This document shows, in pieces, positions 27,478-35,732 of a DNA stretch of 64,000 nt; positions within the stretch are counted from its first letter, which is position 1, and each line of letters begins with the position of its first letter. Source of the DNA: Pseudoduganella violacea (GTDB lineage: Bacteria; Pseudomonadota; Gammaproteobacteria; Burkholderiales; Burkholderiaceae_D); contig NZ_JACHXD010000024.1 of NCBI RefSeq assembly GCF_014191875.1, positions 1-64,000 of the forward strand, written 5' to 3'. Made by a program: the position numbers and the translations under genes. Below the pieces are notes generated by a model, which was not told the origin of the DNA, did not search any database, and saw only the letters and a program-made list of their open reading frames with translations.

Positions 27478-28395
27478 ATGAAAAACTTCAAGGACAGGGT
27501 CGCCGTCATTACCGGCGGGGCCAGTGGACTGGGCCGCGAATTCGCCTACGAGGCGCATAAGCGGGGCATGAAGCTGGTGCTGGGCGATGTGCAGCGCGAC
27601 GCGCTGGAACGTACCATGGAAGACTTGCGCAGCAAGGGCGCCAAAGTGGTCGGCCTGTCCTGCGATGTGCGTAATGGCAGCGAAGTGCAAGCCTTGGCCG
27701 ATGCGGCGATGGACGCTTACGGCGCCGTGCATCTGGTGTTCAATAATGCCGGCGTCGGCTCCGGTGGCCTGATCTGGGAGAATACCGAATCCGATTGGGA
27801 GTGGGTGCTGGGCGTGAACGTCTGGGGCGTGATCCATGGCGTGCGCATCTTCACCCGGCTGATGCTGGAATGCGCCAGGCGCGATCCGGATTACGAGGGG
27901 CATATCGTCAACACCTCGTCCATGGCCGGGCTGCTTTGCCCGCCGGTGATGGGCGTCTACAATGTGTCCAAGCATGCGGTGGTGGCGCTGAGCGAATCCC
28001 TATACCACGACCTGGCGCTGGTCGACGCGCCGATCGGCGCCTCGGTGCTCTGTCCATATTTCGTGCCGACCGGGATCAACCAATCGCACCGCAACCGTCC
28101 CGAGGACGTGAAAATGACGGACGCGCCGACCGCCAGCCAGCTCGCCGCGCAGGCGATGACGGACAAGGCAGTCATGTCGGGTAAGGTGATGGCGCAGGAT
28201 GTGGCGGAAATTGTCTTCAAGGGTGTCGCCGAAGGCCAGTTCTACATCTTCTCGCATCCGCAGGCCTTGGGCGGCGTGGCGCAGCGCATGAACGACATCG
28301 TCAATCAGAACAATCCGGCCGATCCGTATCTGGCCACGCCCCAGGTGCGCGACGCCCTGCGCGGCATGATGAAATTGGGAGCAACGAAGCAATGA
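27478..28395 (+). CDS. SDR-family oxidoreductase
   Basis: A 305-residue short-chain dehydrogenase with TGGASGLG (cofactor loop), FNNAGVGSGG, NTSSMAG (catalytic Ser) and YNVSKHAVV (Tyr and Lys). GDVQ after the second strand, with its acidic residue, suggests NAD. The roughly 40-residue C-terminal extension (IFSHPQALGGVAQRMNDI) is usual for the subgroup often paired with this type of reductase in beta-oxidation-like operons. It starts two bases after the previous stop and overlaps the GNAT gene by four bases. Confidence 0.85.
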   Translation: MKNFKDRVAVITGGASGLGREFAYEAHKRGMKLVLGDVQRDALERTMEDLRSKGAKVVGLSCDVRNGSEVQALADAAMDAYGAVHLVFNNAGVGSGGLIWENTESDWEWVLGVNVWGVIHGVRIFTRLMLECARRDPDYEGHIVNTSSMAGLLCPPVMGVYNVSKHAVVALSESLYHDLALVDAPIGASVLCPYFVPTGINQSHRNRPEDVKMTDAPTASQLAAQAMTDKAVMSGKVMAQDVAEIVFKGVAEGQFYIFSHPQALGGVAQRMNDIVNQNNPADPYLATPQVRDALRGMMKLGATKQ

Positions 28396-28823
28396 GCATG
28401 GTTCAGGAAGTGCGTTACGGCGCCTGGGATCAGTTGCGCGAGTACGCAACGCCGATCCGCATGGAAGTGTTTGTGCAGGAGCAGAACGTGCCCGCCGAGC
28501 TGGAAATGGACGAGATGGATGCAGTCTGCCTGCATGCCGTCGCGTTTGACGCGGCCGGCGTGGCCATCGGCACCGGCCGTCTGCTGCCGGACGGTCATAT
28601 CGGCCGCATGGCGGTGCGCAAATCGGCGCGTGGCGGCGGTGTCGGCGGCGCCTTGCTGCAAGGCCTGATGGCGCAAGCCAAGACGCGCGGCGACCAGACC
28701 GTGGTACTGAACGCCCAGACCCGCGCCGCGCCTTTCTACCAGAACCATGGCTTCGTCCAGCGCGGTGAGGAATTCGATGAGGCGGGTATTCCCCACATCG
28801 AAATGACGTACAGCTTCAAGTAA
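28392..28823 (+). CDS. GNAT-family N-acetyltransferase
   Basis: A 143-residue acetyltransferase like ElaA/YjcF. VFVQEQNVP and the central IGRMAVRKSARGGGVGGALL give the acetyl-CoA pyrophosphate loop, here GGGVGG. It ends with the FYQNHGF motif. The start ATG at 28392 overlaps the SDR stop. It is the last gene of the thiolase operon. Substrate unknown. Confidence 0.82.
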   Translation: MSMVQEVRYGAWDQLREYATPIRMEVFVQEQNVPAELEMDEMDAVCLHAVAFDAAGVAIGTGRLLPDGHIGRMAVRKSARGGGVGGALLQGLMAQAKTRGDQTVVLNAQTRAAPFYQNHGFVQRGEEFDEAGIPHIEMTYSFK

Positions 28824-28859
28824 AGGGCAGGGCGCAACGCCCCAGTGTATGCTGCCATC

Positions 28860-30080
28860 ATGGATTCACTGATTGCAGCATCCGCCCGTTTTCTTGCCGC
28901 CGGTGACGCGCTCGGCGCGCTCAAACGCATCGCACTGCGCGATGATCCGCCCGCGCTGGCCCTGCGCGGCATTGCCATGGCCCAGCTGGGCGAATATCCC
29001 CGTTCCCGTGAATTGCTGCGCCTTGCCGCCCGCGGCTTCGGCGCGCATGAGGCGCTGGCGCGCGCCCGCTGCCTTGTTGCGGAAGCCGAAGTGGCGCTGG
29101 TCATGCGCGATTTCAGCGCTTCGCCGCGCGCGCTGAACGCGGCCATCGATGCCCTCGAAACGCATGCCGACCGGCGCAACGCGCTGCAGGCACGGCTCAT
29201 CGCCCTGCGCCGATTCCTGCTGCTTGGACGCCTGGCCGAAGCCGAAAGCCTGCTGGCCGATGTCGATATTGGCGCTTTGCCGCCGGCTCTGGCGGCAGTG
29301 GCCGAGCTAAGCGCGGCGGAACTGGCGCTGCGTTCGCTGCGCATGGACACGGCCTTGCCTGCGCTGGCCCGCGCGCGGGAGGCCGCGCGGCAATCCGGCG
29401 TACCGTCGCTGCTGGCCGAAGTGGCTGAAGCGCAGGCCGTGCTGGAACGTCCCGCCGCCCGCCGTTTGCGGGCTGATGGCGAGCAGGCCTTGCGTCTGGG
29501 CGAGGTGGCTGCACTGCTGGCTTCCGATACGCTGGTGGTCGACGCCTGCCGCCGTGGCCTCGGCGTAGGCGGCGCTTGGCGTCCGCTGACGCGGCGGCCG
29601 GTGTTGTTTGCCCTGGCTTATGCATTGGCGGCGGCATGGCCTGCCGATATCGAACGCGAAACGCTGATCGCCCAGGTCTTCCGGCAGCGCCATGCTGACG
29701 AGTCGCACCGCGCTCGCCTGCGGGTCGAAATCGGCCGGCTGCGCAGCCTTCTTGCGGGATTGGCCGATATCGAGGCCACCACGCGCGGCTTCGCCCTCAA
29801 GCCGGGTGAAGACCGCAGCGTGGCCGTTCTGGCGCCACCGATCGCGGGCGAGCAGGCGGCGCTGCTGGCGCTGATGTCCGATGGCGCAGCCTGGTCCACC
29901 TCGGCGCTGGCGCTGGCGCTCGACAGCAGCCAGCGTACCGTCCAGCGTGCGCTGGCCGAGCTGGAGGCAGAGGGTCGCGTGCGCTCCATCGGGCAGACCC
30001 GCAGCAAACGCTGGCTGACGCCGCCTCTGACCGGATTCACGACAATCTTGTTACTCCCTTCATCGTTGTCAGTCGAATAA
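28860..30080 (+). CDS. Predicted transcriptional regulator (helical repeats plus winged helices)
   Basis: A 406-residue protein that I cannot place in a named family. Residues 1-200 are Ala/Leu/Arg-rich helical repeats like TPRs. About 225-320 looks like an OmpR/BTAD-type winged helix (RPLTRRPVLFALAYALA ... RLRVEIGRLRSLLA). The end (about 345-395) is a second winged helix-turn-helix, with STSALALALDSSQRTVQRAL. The ATG at 28860 lacks a strong ribosome site. It is followed 47 bases later by a beta-propeller gene. In this layout it may control that gene, but this is inference. Confidence 0.55.
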   Translation: MDSLIAASARFLAAGDALGALKRIALRDDPPALALRGIAMAQLGEYPRSRELLRLAARGFGAHEALARARCLVAEAEVALVMRDFSASPRALNAAIDALETHADRRNALQARLIALRRFLLLGRLAEAESLLADVDIGALPPALAAVAELSAAELALRSLRMDTALPALARAREAARQSGVPSLLAEVAEAQAVLERPAARRLRADGEQALRLGEVAALLASDTLVVDACRRGLGVGGAWRPLTRRPVLFALAYALAAAWPADIERETLIAQVFRQRHADESHRARLRVEIGRLRSLLAGLADIEATTRGFALKPGEDRSVAVLAPPIAGEQAALLALMSDGAAWSTSALALALDSSQRTVQRALAELEAEGRVRSIGQTRSKRWLTPPLTGFTTILLLPSSLSVE

Positions 30081-30127
30081 AGTGGCAATGCGGCGCCGCT
30101 TTCGGCGCCTCCGACAAGGAGAATGAA

Positions 30128-30781
30128 ATGAGTCAGAGCAGCAAAACGCAAACCACGGTGCGCGCAGCCGAAATCGTGCGCGAGTATGGCCCCTTGGCAG
30201 AACAGGTCCATGGCGTGACGCACGACGGCCAACGCGTCTGGGCCGCCACTGGCGCCAAGCTGATCGCCTTCGACCCGGAAAGCGGCGAACAGACCCGCGC
30301 GCTGGACCGGCCCTGCGACGCCGGCACCGCCTTCGACGGCACCTACCTTTACCAGATCGCCGAAGAACGCATCGACAAGATCGACCCCGCCAGCGGCAAG
30401 GTCGTGGCGTCGATCCCTGCGCCGGGCCATGGCTACGATTCAGGTCTGACCTGGGCCGAAGGCAGCCTGTGGGTGGGCCAGTACCGCGACCGCAAAATCC
30501 ATCGCATCGATCCGGCCAATGGCGCCATCCTGCGCACCATCGAATCGAACCGCTTCGTCACCGGCGTGACCTGGGTCGACGGCGAACTGTGGCACGGCAC
30601 ATGGGAAGCCGAGAAAAGCGACATCCGCCGTATCGACCCGGACAGTGGCGCCGTATTGGAACGCTTGGAGATGCCGGAGGGGACGGGCGTCAGCGGCCTC
30701 GAATCGGATGGCGCCGACCTGTTTTACTGCGGTGGCGGCAATAGCGGCAAGGTGCGGTCGGTGCGCCGTCCGCGCGAGTGA
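30128..30781 (+). CDS. Beta-propeller protein (Vgb/glutamine-cyclotransferase-like)
   Basis: A 217-residue protein made of about five repeats of roughly 40 residues of the type W-(A/V)-(A/G)-x-(G)-x-(I)-x-x-(I/F)-D-P-x-(S/N)-G. Examples are AFDPESGEQT, KIDPASGKVV, RIDPANGAIL and RIDPDSGAVL. This is the blade pattern of YVTN/Vgb or glutaminyl cyclotransferase propellers, although five blades would be short. It has no signal peptide, so it is cytoplasmic. AAGGAGAATG precedes the start. Probably a binding or lactonase-like protein; function unknown. Confidence 0.65.
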   Translation: MSQSSKTQTTVRAAEIVREYGPLAEQVHGVTHDGQRVWAATGAKLIAFDPESGEQTRALDRPCDAGTAFDGTYLYQIAEERIDKIDPASGKVVASIPAPGHGYDSGLTWAEGSLWVGQYRDRKIHRIDPANGAILRTIESNRFVTGVTWVDGELWHGTWEAEKSDIRRIDPDSGAVLERLEMPEGTGVSGLESDGADLFYCGGGNSGKVRSVRRPRE

Positions 30782-31011
30782 CGAATCAAGCTAATACTGT
30801 AAGCGGCGCGCTGATAACCGGACAAAGCTAGCAATTTACCCCGTTTCTTTTTGAGAATGTTCAAGCCATAGCAAAGGTATTCCTGTTCCATTGCGGTCTT
30901 TATTGACGACCGGCAAGGCCTGATTTGTATCCGAAGGGCAAGATCGCTATTCCTGTCTGATATTTGGAGGGGATATGGCCATCGATATTTATCCGGGCAT
31001 ATGGAGGCGTT

Positions 31012-31403
31012 ATGGCTGAAGACGATCCGCTGCGCCCAACCCAAGATTCGCGCCGATTCTTTATGCTGCCGCAAGCCCCCATGGATTCGGGCTACTACGT
31101 TTACGGGAAGCGTTACGGAAGGCCTGCAAAGGGGGCATATCAATAGGCGGCTTGAAACCGCCCGACCACGACACCCATAGAAGTGGATTAGAGGTGGATG
31201 TTCGTCCTTTGCGTAAGGACGGTCATGAGGAGCCTGTCAGGTGGTGGGAGGCGCAGTATGACCAGAAAGCTACCGCGAAACTGATTGAGCTATTCCAGAT
31301 GTTTGCTCCAGTTGCGAAAATTTTGTTTAACGGGCCTGATATCCCGTTCGTGGCGAAGTACGCTGATCACGATGACCATTTCCATATCAAACTGCGAGGC
31401 TGA
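31012..31403 (+). pseudogene. Broken murein-endopeptidase-like gene (deletion/frameshift)
   Basis: Two pieces in different frames add up to a shortened peptidoglycan endopeptidase. The first (31012-31146; 44 codons after a GGAGG site) has RRFFMLPQAPMDSGYYVYG, which is the N-terminus of this family. The second, open from about 31137 to 31403 in another frame, contains GGLKPPDHDTHRSGLEVDVR, then PLRKDG and DHDDHFHIKL. These carry the His/Asp metal ligands of MepA/M74- or M15-like enzymes. In intact relatives, as I remember them, about 35-50 residues lie between the two parts. They are missing here, so a deletion with frame change near 31137 is likely. The metal ligands survive, but no start codon with a ribosome site is seen for the second part. 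A secreted partner gene follows two bases later. Confidence 0.55.
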
Positions 31404-31405
31404 CC

Positions 31406-31798
31406 ATGCGCTTATCAACATTCTGCTGGCTGACGTCGAGTGCCGGCCTGGTGCTGTCGCTCGCAAACGCGGCTGCGCCGGAGAATGGATGGAAGGCTTT
31501 AAAGGGTGGAATCTACTTGATCCACGGTGGCTCACTCGCGGATCGGCGAGCACCGACTGCAGCCGACAGCAAACTGTCAGTGCATATCGATGGTCAAGCT
31601 GCGAAGGAGGTGTTCAACGCCATAGGCCCAGACTTATCTGCCACCTGCTCGGACGAAAAAGGCGATAGAGCGCGAAGCAAAAAAGGGGTCACTTGCTCAT
31701 ATACGGCAAAGGACAAGGGTACAGCGAGCGGCCCCTATCGGTGCTGGATCGGTATCGATCTCAGGACAGGCAACAGTGTCGCCACGGTAAGCTGCTGA
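31406..31798 (+). CDS. Secreted Cys-rich protein, possible immunity partner of the broken endopeptidase
   Basis: A 130-residue protein with a signal peptide of about 23 residues (MRLSTFCWLTSSAGLVLSLA, then NAA). The mature part has four Cys, all in the last 55 residues (TCSD, TCSY, RCWI and the terminal SC), which suggests two disulfides in the periplasm. The ATG lies two bases after the stop of the endopeptidase fragment, so the genes were probably one unit. A small periplasmic protein coupled to a wall-degrading enzyme is the usual layout of an effector and its immunity protein; this is inference. Composition is less GC-rich than the flanking genes. Confidence 0.5.
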   Translation: MRLSTFCWLTSSAGLVLSLANAAAPENGWKALKGGIYLIHGGSLADRRAPTAADSKLSVHIDGQAAKEVFNAIGPDLSATCSDEKGDRARSKKGVTCSYTAKDKGTASGPYRCWIGIDLRTGNSVATVSC

Positions 31799-31821
31799 AG
31801 TTGTGGGCTATCTCGACCCGC

Positions 31822-31845
31822 CGCCGCGCAGAGGACAGCGCGGCG
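31822..31845. terminator. Hairpin between convergent genes
   Basis: CGCCGCGC and GCGCGGCG form an 8-bp stem with an eight-base loop between the Cys-rich gene and the convergent NRDE gene. No T-run. Confidence 0.35.
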
Positions 31846-31871
31846 AGTGGCCGCCCCTTGCTTTGACCAAG

Positions 31872-32693
31872 TCAGCGCACGGCGACTTCGTGCAGCACGC
31901 CCGGCGCGTTGGCGTAGAGCTTGACCACGGTGGAGCTGCGCGTGCCGTAACCGGGCGATTCGATCTTGACCGCCGACAGCACGCGCTCCAGTTCCAGCGG
32001 CACGCCGGTTTCCGGCAGGCGCAGGTCGGGGGCGCGGGTGGTATCGGACAGCATCTCGAAGTAGGCTTCCTCGGGCGCGCCGAGGCAGAGCAGGCTGGCG
32101 AATTGCGCCTTGGTCCTCAGCACCTTGGGCCAGGGCGAATCCAGCAGGGCGTTGGAGAGGCCGTAAATACCGGGCGGCAGAGGCTTGCCGCAACGCTCAT
32201 CGTGCATGCCTTTGTTCGAGAACCAGACCAGGTCCGCGCCATCGCACAGCACCAGATTGAAGCCGTTGTAAGCGGCGCTGGATTCGCGGATCTGCTCCAC
32301 GTATTCCAGCGCGCTCATGGACCCGGCCAGGAAATCGGCCACCAATTGGCCGCGCGAAGGCGCGTCGTCCTTATGCTCCTGCGGCGCGCGGATATTGGTA
32401 ATGGCTGCAAAGCGCGAAGGCGAGCAGTTGCCGGCTGGCGCCACCGGCTGCGGCGTGGCGGCATTCGGGCAATCAGCCCGCAGCGGCGGCTCTTCCTGCT
32501 CGGGCGCGTCCTCGCAGCGCGTGATGCCCATCCAGCTGCCGCCGGCCTTCAGGTCGCGGCCGGCGAAAATATGCGGGTGCTCCGGCCAGCTGGCGGCGGG
32601 AGCGGCTGCGCGCTCGTAATACTCGTCGCGGTTGGCGGCGGCGATGAGCGGCACGCCCGGCACGACCTGCCAGGCGAAAACAATCAAACACAT
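31872..32693 (-). CDS. NRDE (TANGO2) family protein
   Basis: A 273-residue cytoplasmic protein starting MCLIVFAWQ, with the family motif AANRDEYYER near residue 22 and FAGRDLKAGGSWMGI after it. The N-terminal Cys2 and the NRDE motif make it an Ntn-hydrolase-like fold. Eukaryotic TANGO2 has been linked to haem or acyl-CoA handling; the bacterial role is unsettled. ATG at 32693 lies inside the end of the DUF4936 gene, and the three genes ygfZ-DUF4936-NRDE form one operon. Confidence 0.85.
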   Translation of the reverse strand: MCLIVFAWQVVPGVPLIAAANRDEYYERAAAPAASWPEHPHIFAGRDLKAGGSWMGITRCEDAPEQEEPPLRADCPNAATPQPVAPAGNCSPSRFAAITNIRAPQEHKDDAPSRGQLVADFLAGSMSALEYVEQIRESSAAYNGFNLVLCDGADLVWFSNKGMHDERCGKPLPPGIYGLSNALLDSPWPKVLRTKAQFASLLCLGAPEEAYFEMLSDTTRAPDLRLPETGVPLELERVLSAVKIESPGYGTRSSTVVKLYANAPGVLHEVAVR

Positions 32694-32974
32694 GAGATCA
32701 GATCCGTAAATACTTCGGTGTGGCGCGGCCCGGCCAGCAAGGGCAGGATGCCCGAGCGCTCCACGGCCTGCGCCAGCGCGGTGTCGAAACCGGCCGGCGC
32801 GGCGGGGTAAACTTCCATCCATGTCTGCAGGCCATTCTTGGCCTGAGGGCGGCGCTTCAATTGCGGCACCAGGGTGTAGCGCGCGGCCAGCTCGGATTGC
32901 AGGGCCGCGACCAGGGGCTGCAGGGCGGACGCGCCATCCTCCCGCACCTGGTAATAAATATACAGATCGTGCAT
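32684..32974 (-). CDS. DUF4936 family protein
   Basis: A 96-residue cytoplasmic protein beginning MHDLYIYYQVREDGA and containing QTWMEVYPAAPAGFD. It matches the small DUF4936 family that is common in betaproteobacteria next to ygfZ. It starts one base after the ygfZ stop and overlaps the NRDE gene by ten bases. No function is known. Confidence 0.75.
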   Translation of the reverse strand: MHDLYIYYQVREDGASALQPLVAALQSELAARYTLVPQLKRRPQAKNGLQTWMEVYPAAPAGFDTALAQAVERSGILPLLAGPRHTEVFTDLISCV

Positions 32975-32975
32975 A

Positions 32976-33983
32976 TCAGACGTCGAGCTTGTCCAGCACG
33001 TAAGGCATGGGCAGGAATTGCAGGGCGGGACCGCCCGCCGCGCCCAGGCGCACGTCGGCGCTTTCCAGCGCATCGAGCTTCATTTCCACCAGCGCGTCCG
33101 AGCCGCCGGCGCCGTTCGGCGCGGCGTTCACGACCATACCGCAAGGCTGTTCCGGATCGGCCGGCGAAAATACTTCCACGCCGGGCAGCACGTCGGCGGC
33201 GGCCACCGAGACCAGGGCCGTGCGGCGTTTCAGCTTGCCCAGGTACTGGCTGCGCGCCACGATTTCCTGGCCCGGGTAGCAGCCCTTCTTGAAGTTCACG
33301 CCGCCCAGCAGCTCCAGATTGATCATCTGCGGCACGAACTGCTCCTGGGTCGCCGCCGCGATCTGCGGCACGCCGGCATGAATTTCCGACAAGCGCCAGG
33401 CCGCATTGCCGCCCACGTGCAGGCGTTCGGCCAGTACCGGCACGGCGGTGGCGGCCGTTTCCGGCGTCGCCAGCCACAGATAGCGCGGCGCGCCGAAAGC
33501 GTCGGCCACGCGCAGCAGGGTGCCGAGCGGGTGGTCGATTTTCGAATACGGCTTGGCCGGCAGCACGTCGAACCAGGTTTGCAGCACGGCTTCCGCCTGG
33601 CCGCCGCCCAGGCCCAGCACGACCTGGCCTTCGCCGGCGTCGCTGGCCTTGGTTTTGGCGCGCAGCACGAACATCTGCAAACGCTTTTGCAGGGCCGGCT
33701 GGATCTCGCGCGCCAGTTGCAGGAAGACCGATTCCGCGTTGCGCCACATCAGGAAGGATGCCAGCAGGCGGCCCTTGGGCGAGCAGTAGCCGGCCAGGCG
33801 CACCTCGTCCTGGCCCAGATGTTCCACATCGTTGGTCAGCTGGCTATGCAGGAAAGTGGCCGATTCCGCACCCGTGAAGGCGATCAGACCCTGGTCGGTG
33901 ACGGGCGCCACAAAGCCCACGGCCAGCTCGGTCGGGTTCAAGGTGCGTTCTCGCGGCACTAAAAGTTCGTTCCAGTTATTCAT
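32976..33983 (-). CDS. ygfZ: tRNA-modifying / Fe-S cluster repair protein YgfZ
   Basis: A 335-residue folate-binding GcvT-like protein that supports certain Fe-S enzymes such as MiaB. The diagnostic motif KGCYPGQEIVAR, with its essential Cys, lies near residue 230 and is followed by QYLGKLKRR. The N-terminal half has LTNDVEHLG and GYCSPKGRLLA. The start is ATG at 33983; a TTG nine bases upstream is less likely. It is first in a three-gene operon and divergent from mltG, the usual Burkholderiales arrangement. Confidence 0.92.
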   Translation of the reverse strand: MNNWNELLVPRERTLNPTELAVGFVAPVTDQGLIAFTGAESATFLHSQLTNDVEHLGQDEVRLAGYCSPKGRLLASFLMWRNAESVFLQLAREIQPALQKRLQMFVLRAKTKASDAGEGQVVLGLGGGQAEAVLQTWFDVLPAKPYSKIDHPLGTLLRVADAFGAPRYLWLATPETAATAVPVLAERLHVGGNAAWRLSEIHAGVPQIAAATQEQFVPQMINLELLGGVNFKKGCYPGQEIVARSQYLGKLKRRTALVSVAAADVLPGVEVFSPADPEQPCGMVVNAAPNGAGGSDALVEMKLDALESADVRLGAAGGPALQFLPMPYVLDKLDV

Positions 33984-34128
33984 AAAATCCAAAAAATTGA
34001 CGATGAAAGCATTATCATTACGGGCTAATTATAGTGATGTCCCGAAATTCCCGCCCGCAGCCTTAAATTTGCTTACATCGGCGGCGAATCTGGTTCAATA
34101 TGCGCTTAACACATTGAGTTATTGAAGT

Positions 34129-35118
34129 ATGGCATTTATAACAAAAACCATAGCTTGCGGCATGATCGCCGCCATCGCGGCAGCGGGAGGATTTGCCTGG
34201 TGGGTGCAGGAACCGATCACTACCGAAGGAGACCCGATTGAATTCACCATCAGCAAGGGCAGCGGCGCCCATGCGGCCGGCCAGCAGATGGCCGAAGCCG
34301 GCGTGCCGATCCAGCCGCTGCTGTTCAATCTGCTGGCGCGCGTCACCTCGCGCAGCAATAAGCTGAAAGCCGGCACCTACGAGCTGAAGCCCGGCACCAC
34401 GCCGATGAAACTGGTCGAGCAGCTGGTGCGCGGCGAGTTCGCGCAAGAGTCGCTGACCATCATCGAAGGCTGGACTTTCAAGCAGATGCGCGCCGCCATC
34501 GCCGCCCATCGTGGCTTGAAACACGATACCGTGGAACTCAGCGACCGCGAGCTGATGAGCCGCATCAGCACCGAATACAAGAATCCGGAAGGCTTGTTCT
34601 TCCCCGATACGTACCTGTTTGCCAAGGGTTCCAGCGAGCTGGATATCTACCGCAAGGCGCATAGCAGCCTGATCCAGCATCTGGTCACGGTATGGGAGAA
34701 GCGCGACCAGAACCTGCCGTATGCGAATCCCTACCAGGCGTTGACCATGGCCTCCATCGTGGAAAAGGAAACCGGCCAGAAGTCCGAACGCAATATGATT
34801 GCCGCCGTCTTCGTCAACCGCCTGCGCCTGGGCATGCTGCTGCAGACCGACCCCACCGTGATCTACGGCATGGGCGCCCGCTTCGACGGCAATATCCGCA
34901 AAAAGGATCTGGAAACGGACACCCCTTACAATACCTACACGCGCACCGGCCTGCCGCCGACGCCGATTTCGCTGCCCGGCCTGCAATCGCTGACGGCGGC
35001 GATGTCGCCGGCTAAATCCGGCGCCCTCTATTTTGTGGCGCGCGGCAACGGCACCAGCCAGTTTTCAGACAACCTGACCGACCATAACCGGGCGGTCAAC
35101 CAGTATCAAAGACAATGA
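34129..35118 (+). CDS. mltG: Endolytic murein transglycosylase
   Basis: A YceG-like lytic transglycosylase that cuts nascent glycan strands at the inner membrane. The 329-residue protein has one N-terminal membrane helix (about 4-24), a LysM-like domain (about 40-120) and the catalytic Glu in MASIVEKET (near residue 215). The product-side motifs LQTDPTVIYG and NTYTRTGLPPTPISLPG follow. It is the first gene of the mltG-tmk-holB operon and overlaps tmk by four bases. Confidence 0.94.
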   Translation: MAFITKTIACGMIAAIAAAGGFAWWVQEPITTEGDPIEFTISKGSGAHAAGQQMAEAGVPIQPLLFNLLARVTSRSNKLKAGTYELKPGTTPMKLVEQLVRGEFAQESLTIIEGWTFKQMRAAIAAHRGLKHDTVELSDRELMSRISTEYKNPEGLFFPDTYLFAKGSSELDIYRKAHSSLIQHLVTVWEKRDQNLPYANPYQALTMASIVEKETGQKSERNMIAAVFVNRLRLGMLLQTDPTVIYGMGARFDGNIRKKDLETDTPYNTYTRTGLPPTPISLPGLQSLTAAMSPAKSGALYFVARGNGTSQFSDNLTDHNRAVNQYQRQ

Positions 35119-35732
35119 CTCAAACACGCGGCAAATTCATCACCTTCGAAGGCATCGACGGTGCCGGCAAGTCCACCCACATCCGCTTCGTCGCCGACCT
35201 GATCGCGACGCGCGGCGTGGAGCTGGTCAGCTCGCGCGAACCGGGCGGCACGCCGCTGGGCGAAAAGCTGCGCGAACTCGTGCTGCACGAAAAAATGCAC
35301 CTCGAAACGGAAGCCCTGCTGGTCTTCGCCAGCCGCCGCGAACACATCGCCCAGGTCATCGCCCCGGCGCTGGAACGCGGCGCCTGGGTCATTTCCGACC
35401 GCTTCACCGACGCCAGCTTCGCCTACCAGGGTGGTGGCCGCGGCCTGGACCTGGCCAAGATCGAAGCGCTGGAACAGTGGGTGCATCCGCAGCTGCAGCC
35501 CGACCTGACCTTCCTCTTCGACGTGCCGCTGGAAGTGGCGCGCGCCCGTCTGGACGCCACGCGCGAGCTGGATAAGTTCGAGCGCGAACAGTCCGATTTC
35601 TTCTCCGCCGCCCGCGCCCAGTATCTGCGCCGCGCCGAACAGTATCCCCATCGCTTCCGCATCATCGATTCCTCGCAGACCATCCCGCAGATTCAGGTGC
35701 AGTTGGCCGAAATCATGGGTAAGCTGGCATGA
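35115..35732 (+). CDS. tmk: Thymidylate kinase
   Basis: Phosphorylates dTMP to dTDP. The 205-residue protein has the P-loop FEGIDGAGKST, the DR(F/Y) motif in SDRFTDASFAYQGGGRG, and SREPGGTPLGEKLR for dTMP binding. ATG at 35115 overlaps the mltG stop, and its own stop overlaps holB by four bases. The tmk-holB neighbourhood matches E. coli. Confidence 0.95.
   Translation: MTQTRGKFITFEGIDGAGKSTHIRFVADLIATRGVELVSSREPGGTPLGEKLRELVLHEKMHLETEALLVFASRREHIAQVIAPALERGAWVISDRFTDASFAYQGGGRGLDLAKIEALEQWVHPQLQPDLTFLFDVPLEVARARLDATRELDKFEREQSDFFSAARAQYLRRAEQYPHRFRIIDSSQTIPQIQVQLAEIMGKLA

Noticed and set aside
30974..31018. 14-codon ORF with a strong GGAGGGG site before the broken endopeptidase
   Set aside because: It is too short to call, has no family and may be the truncated end of another lost gene or a chance start.
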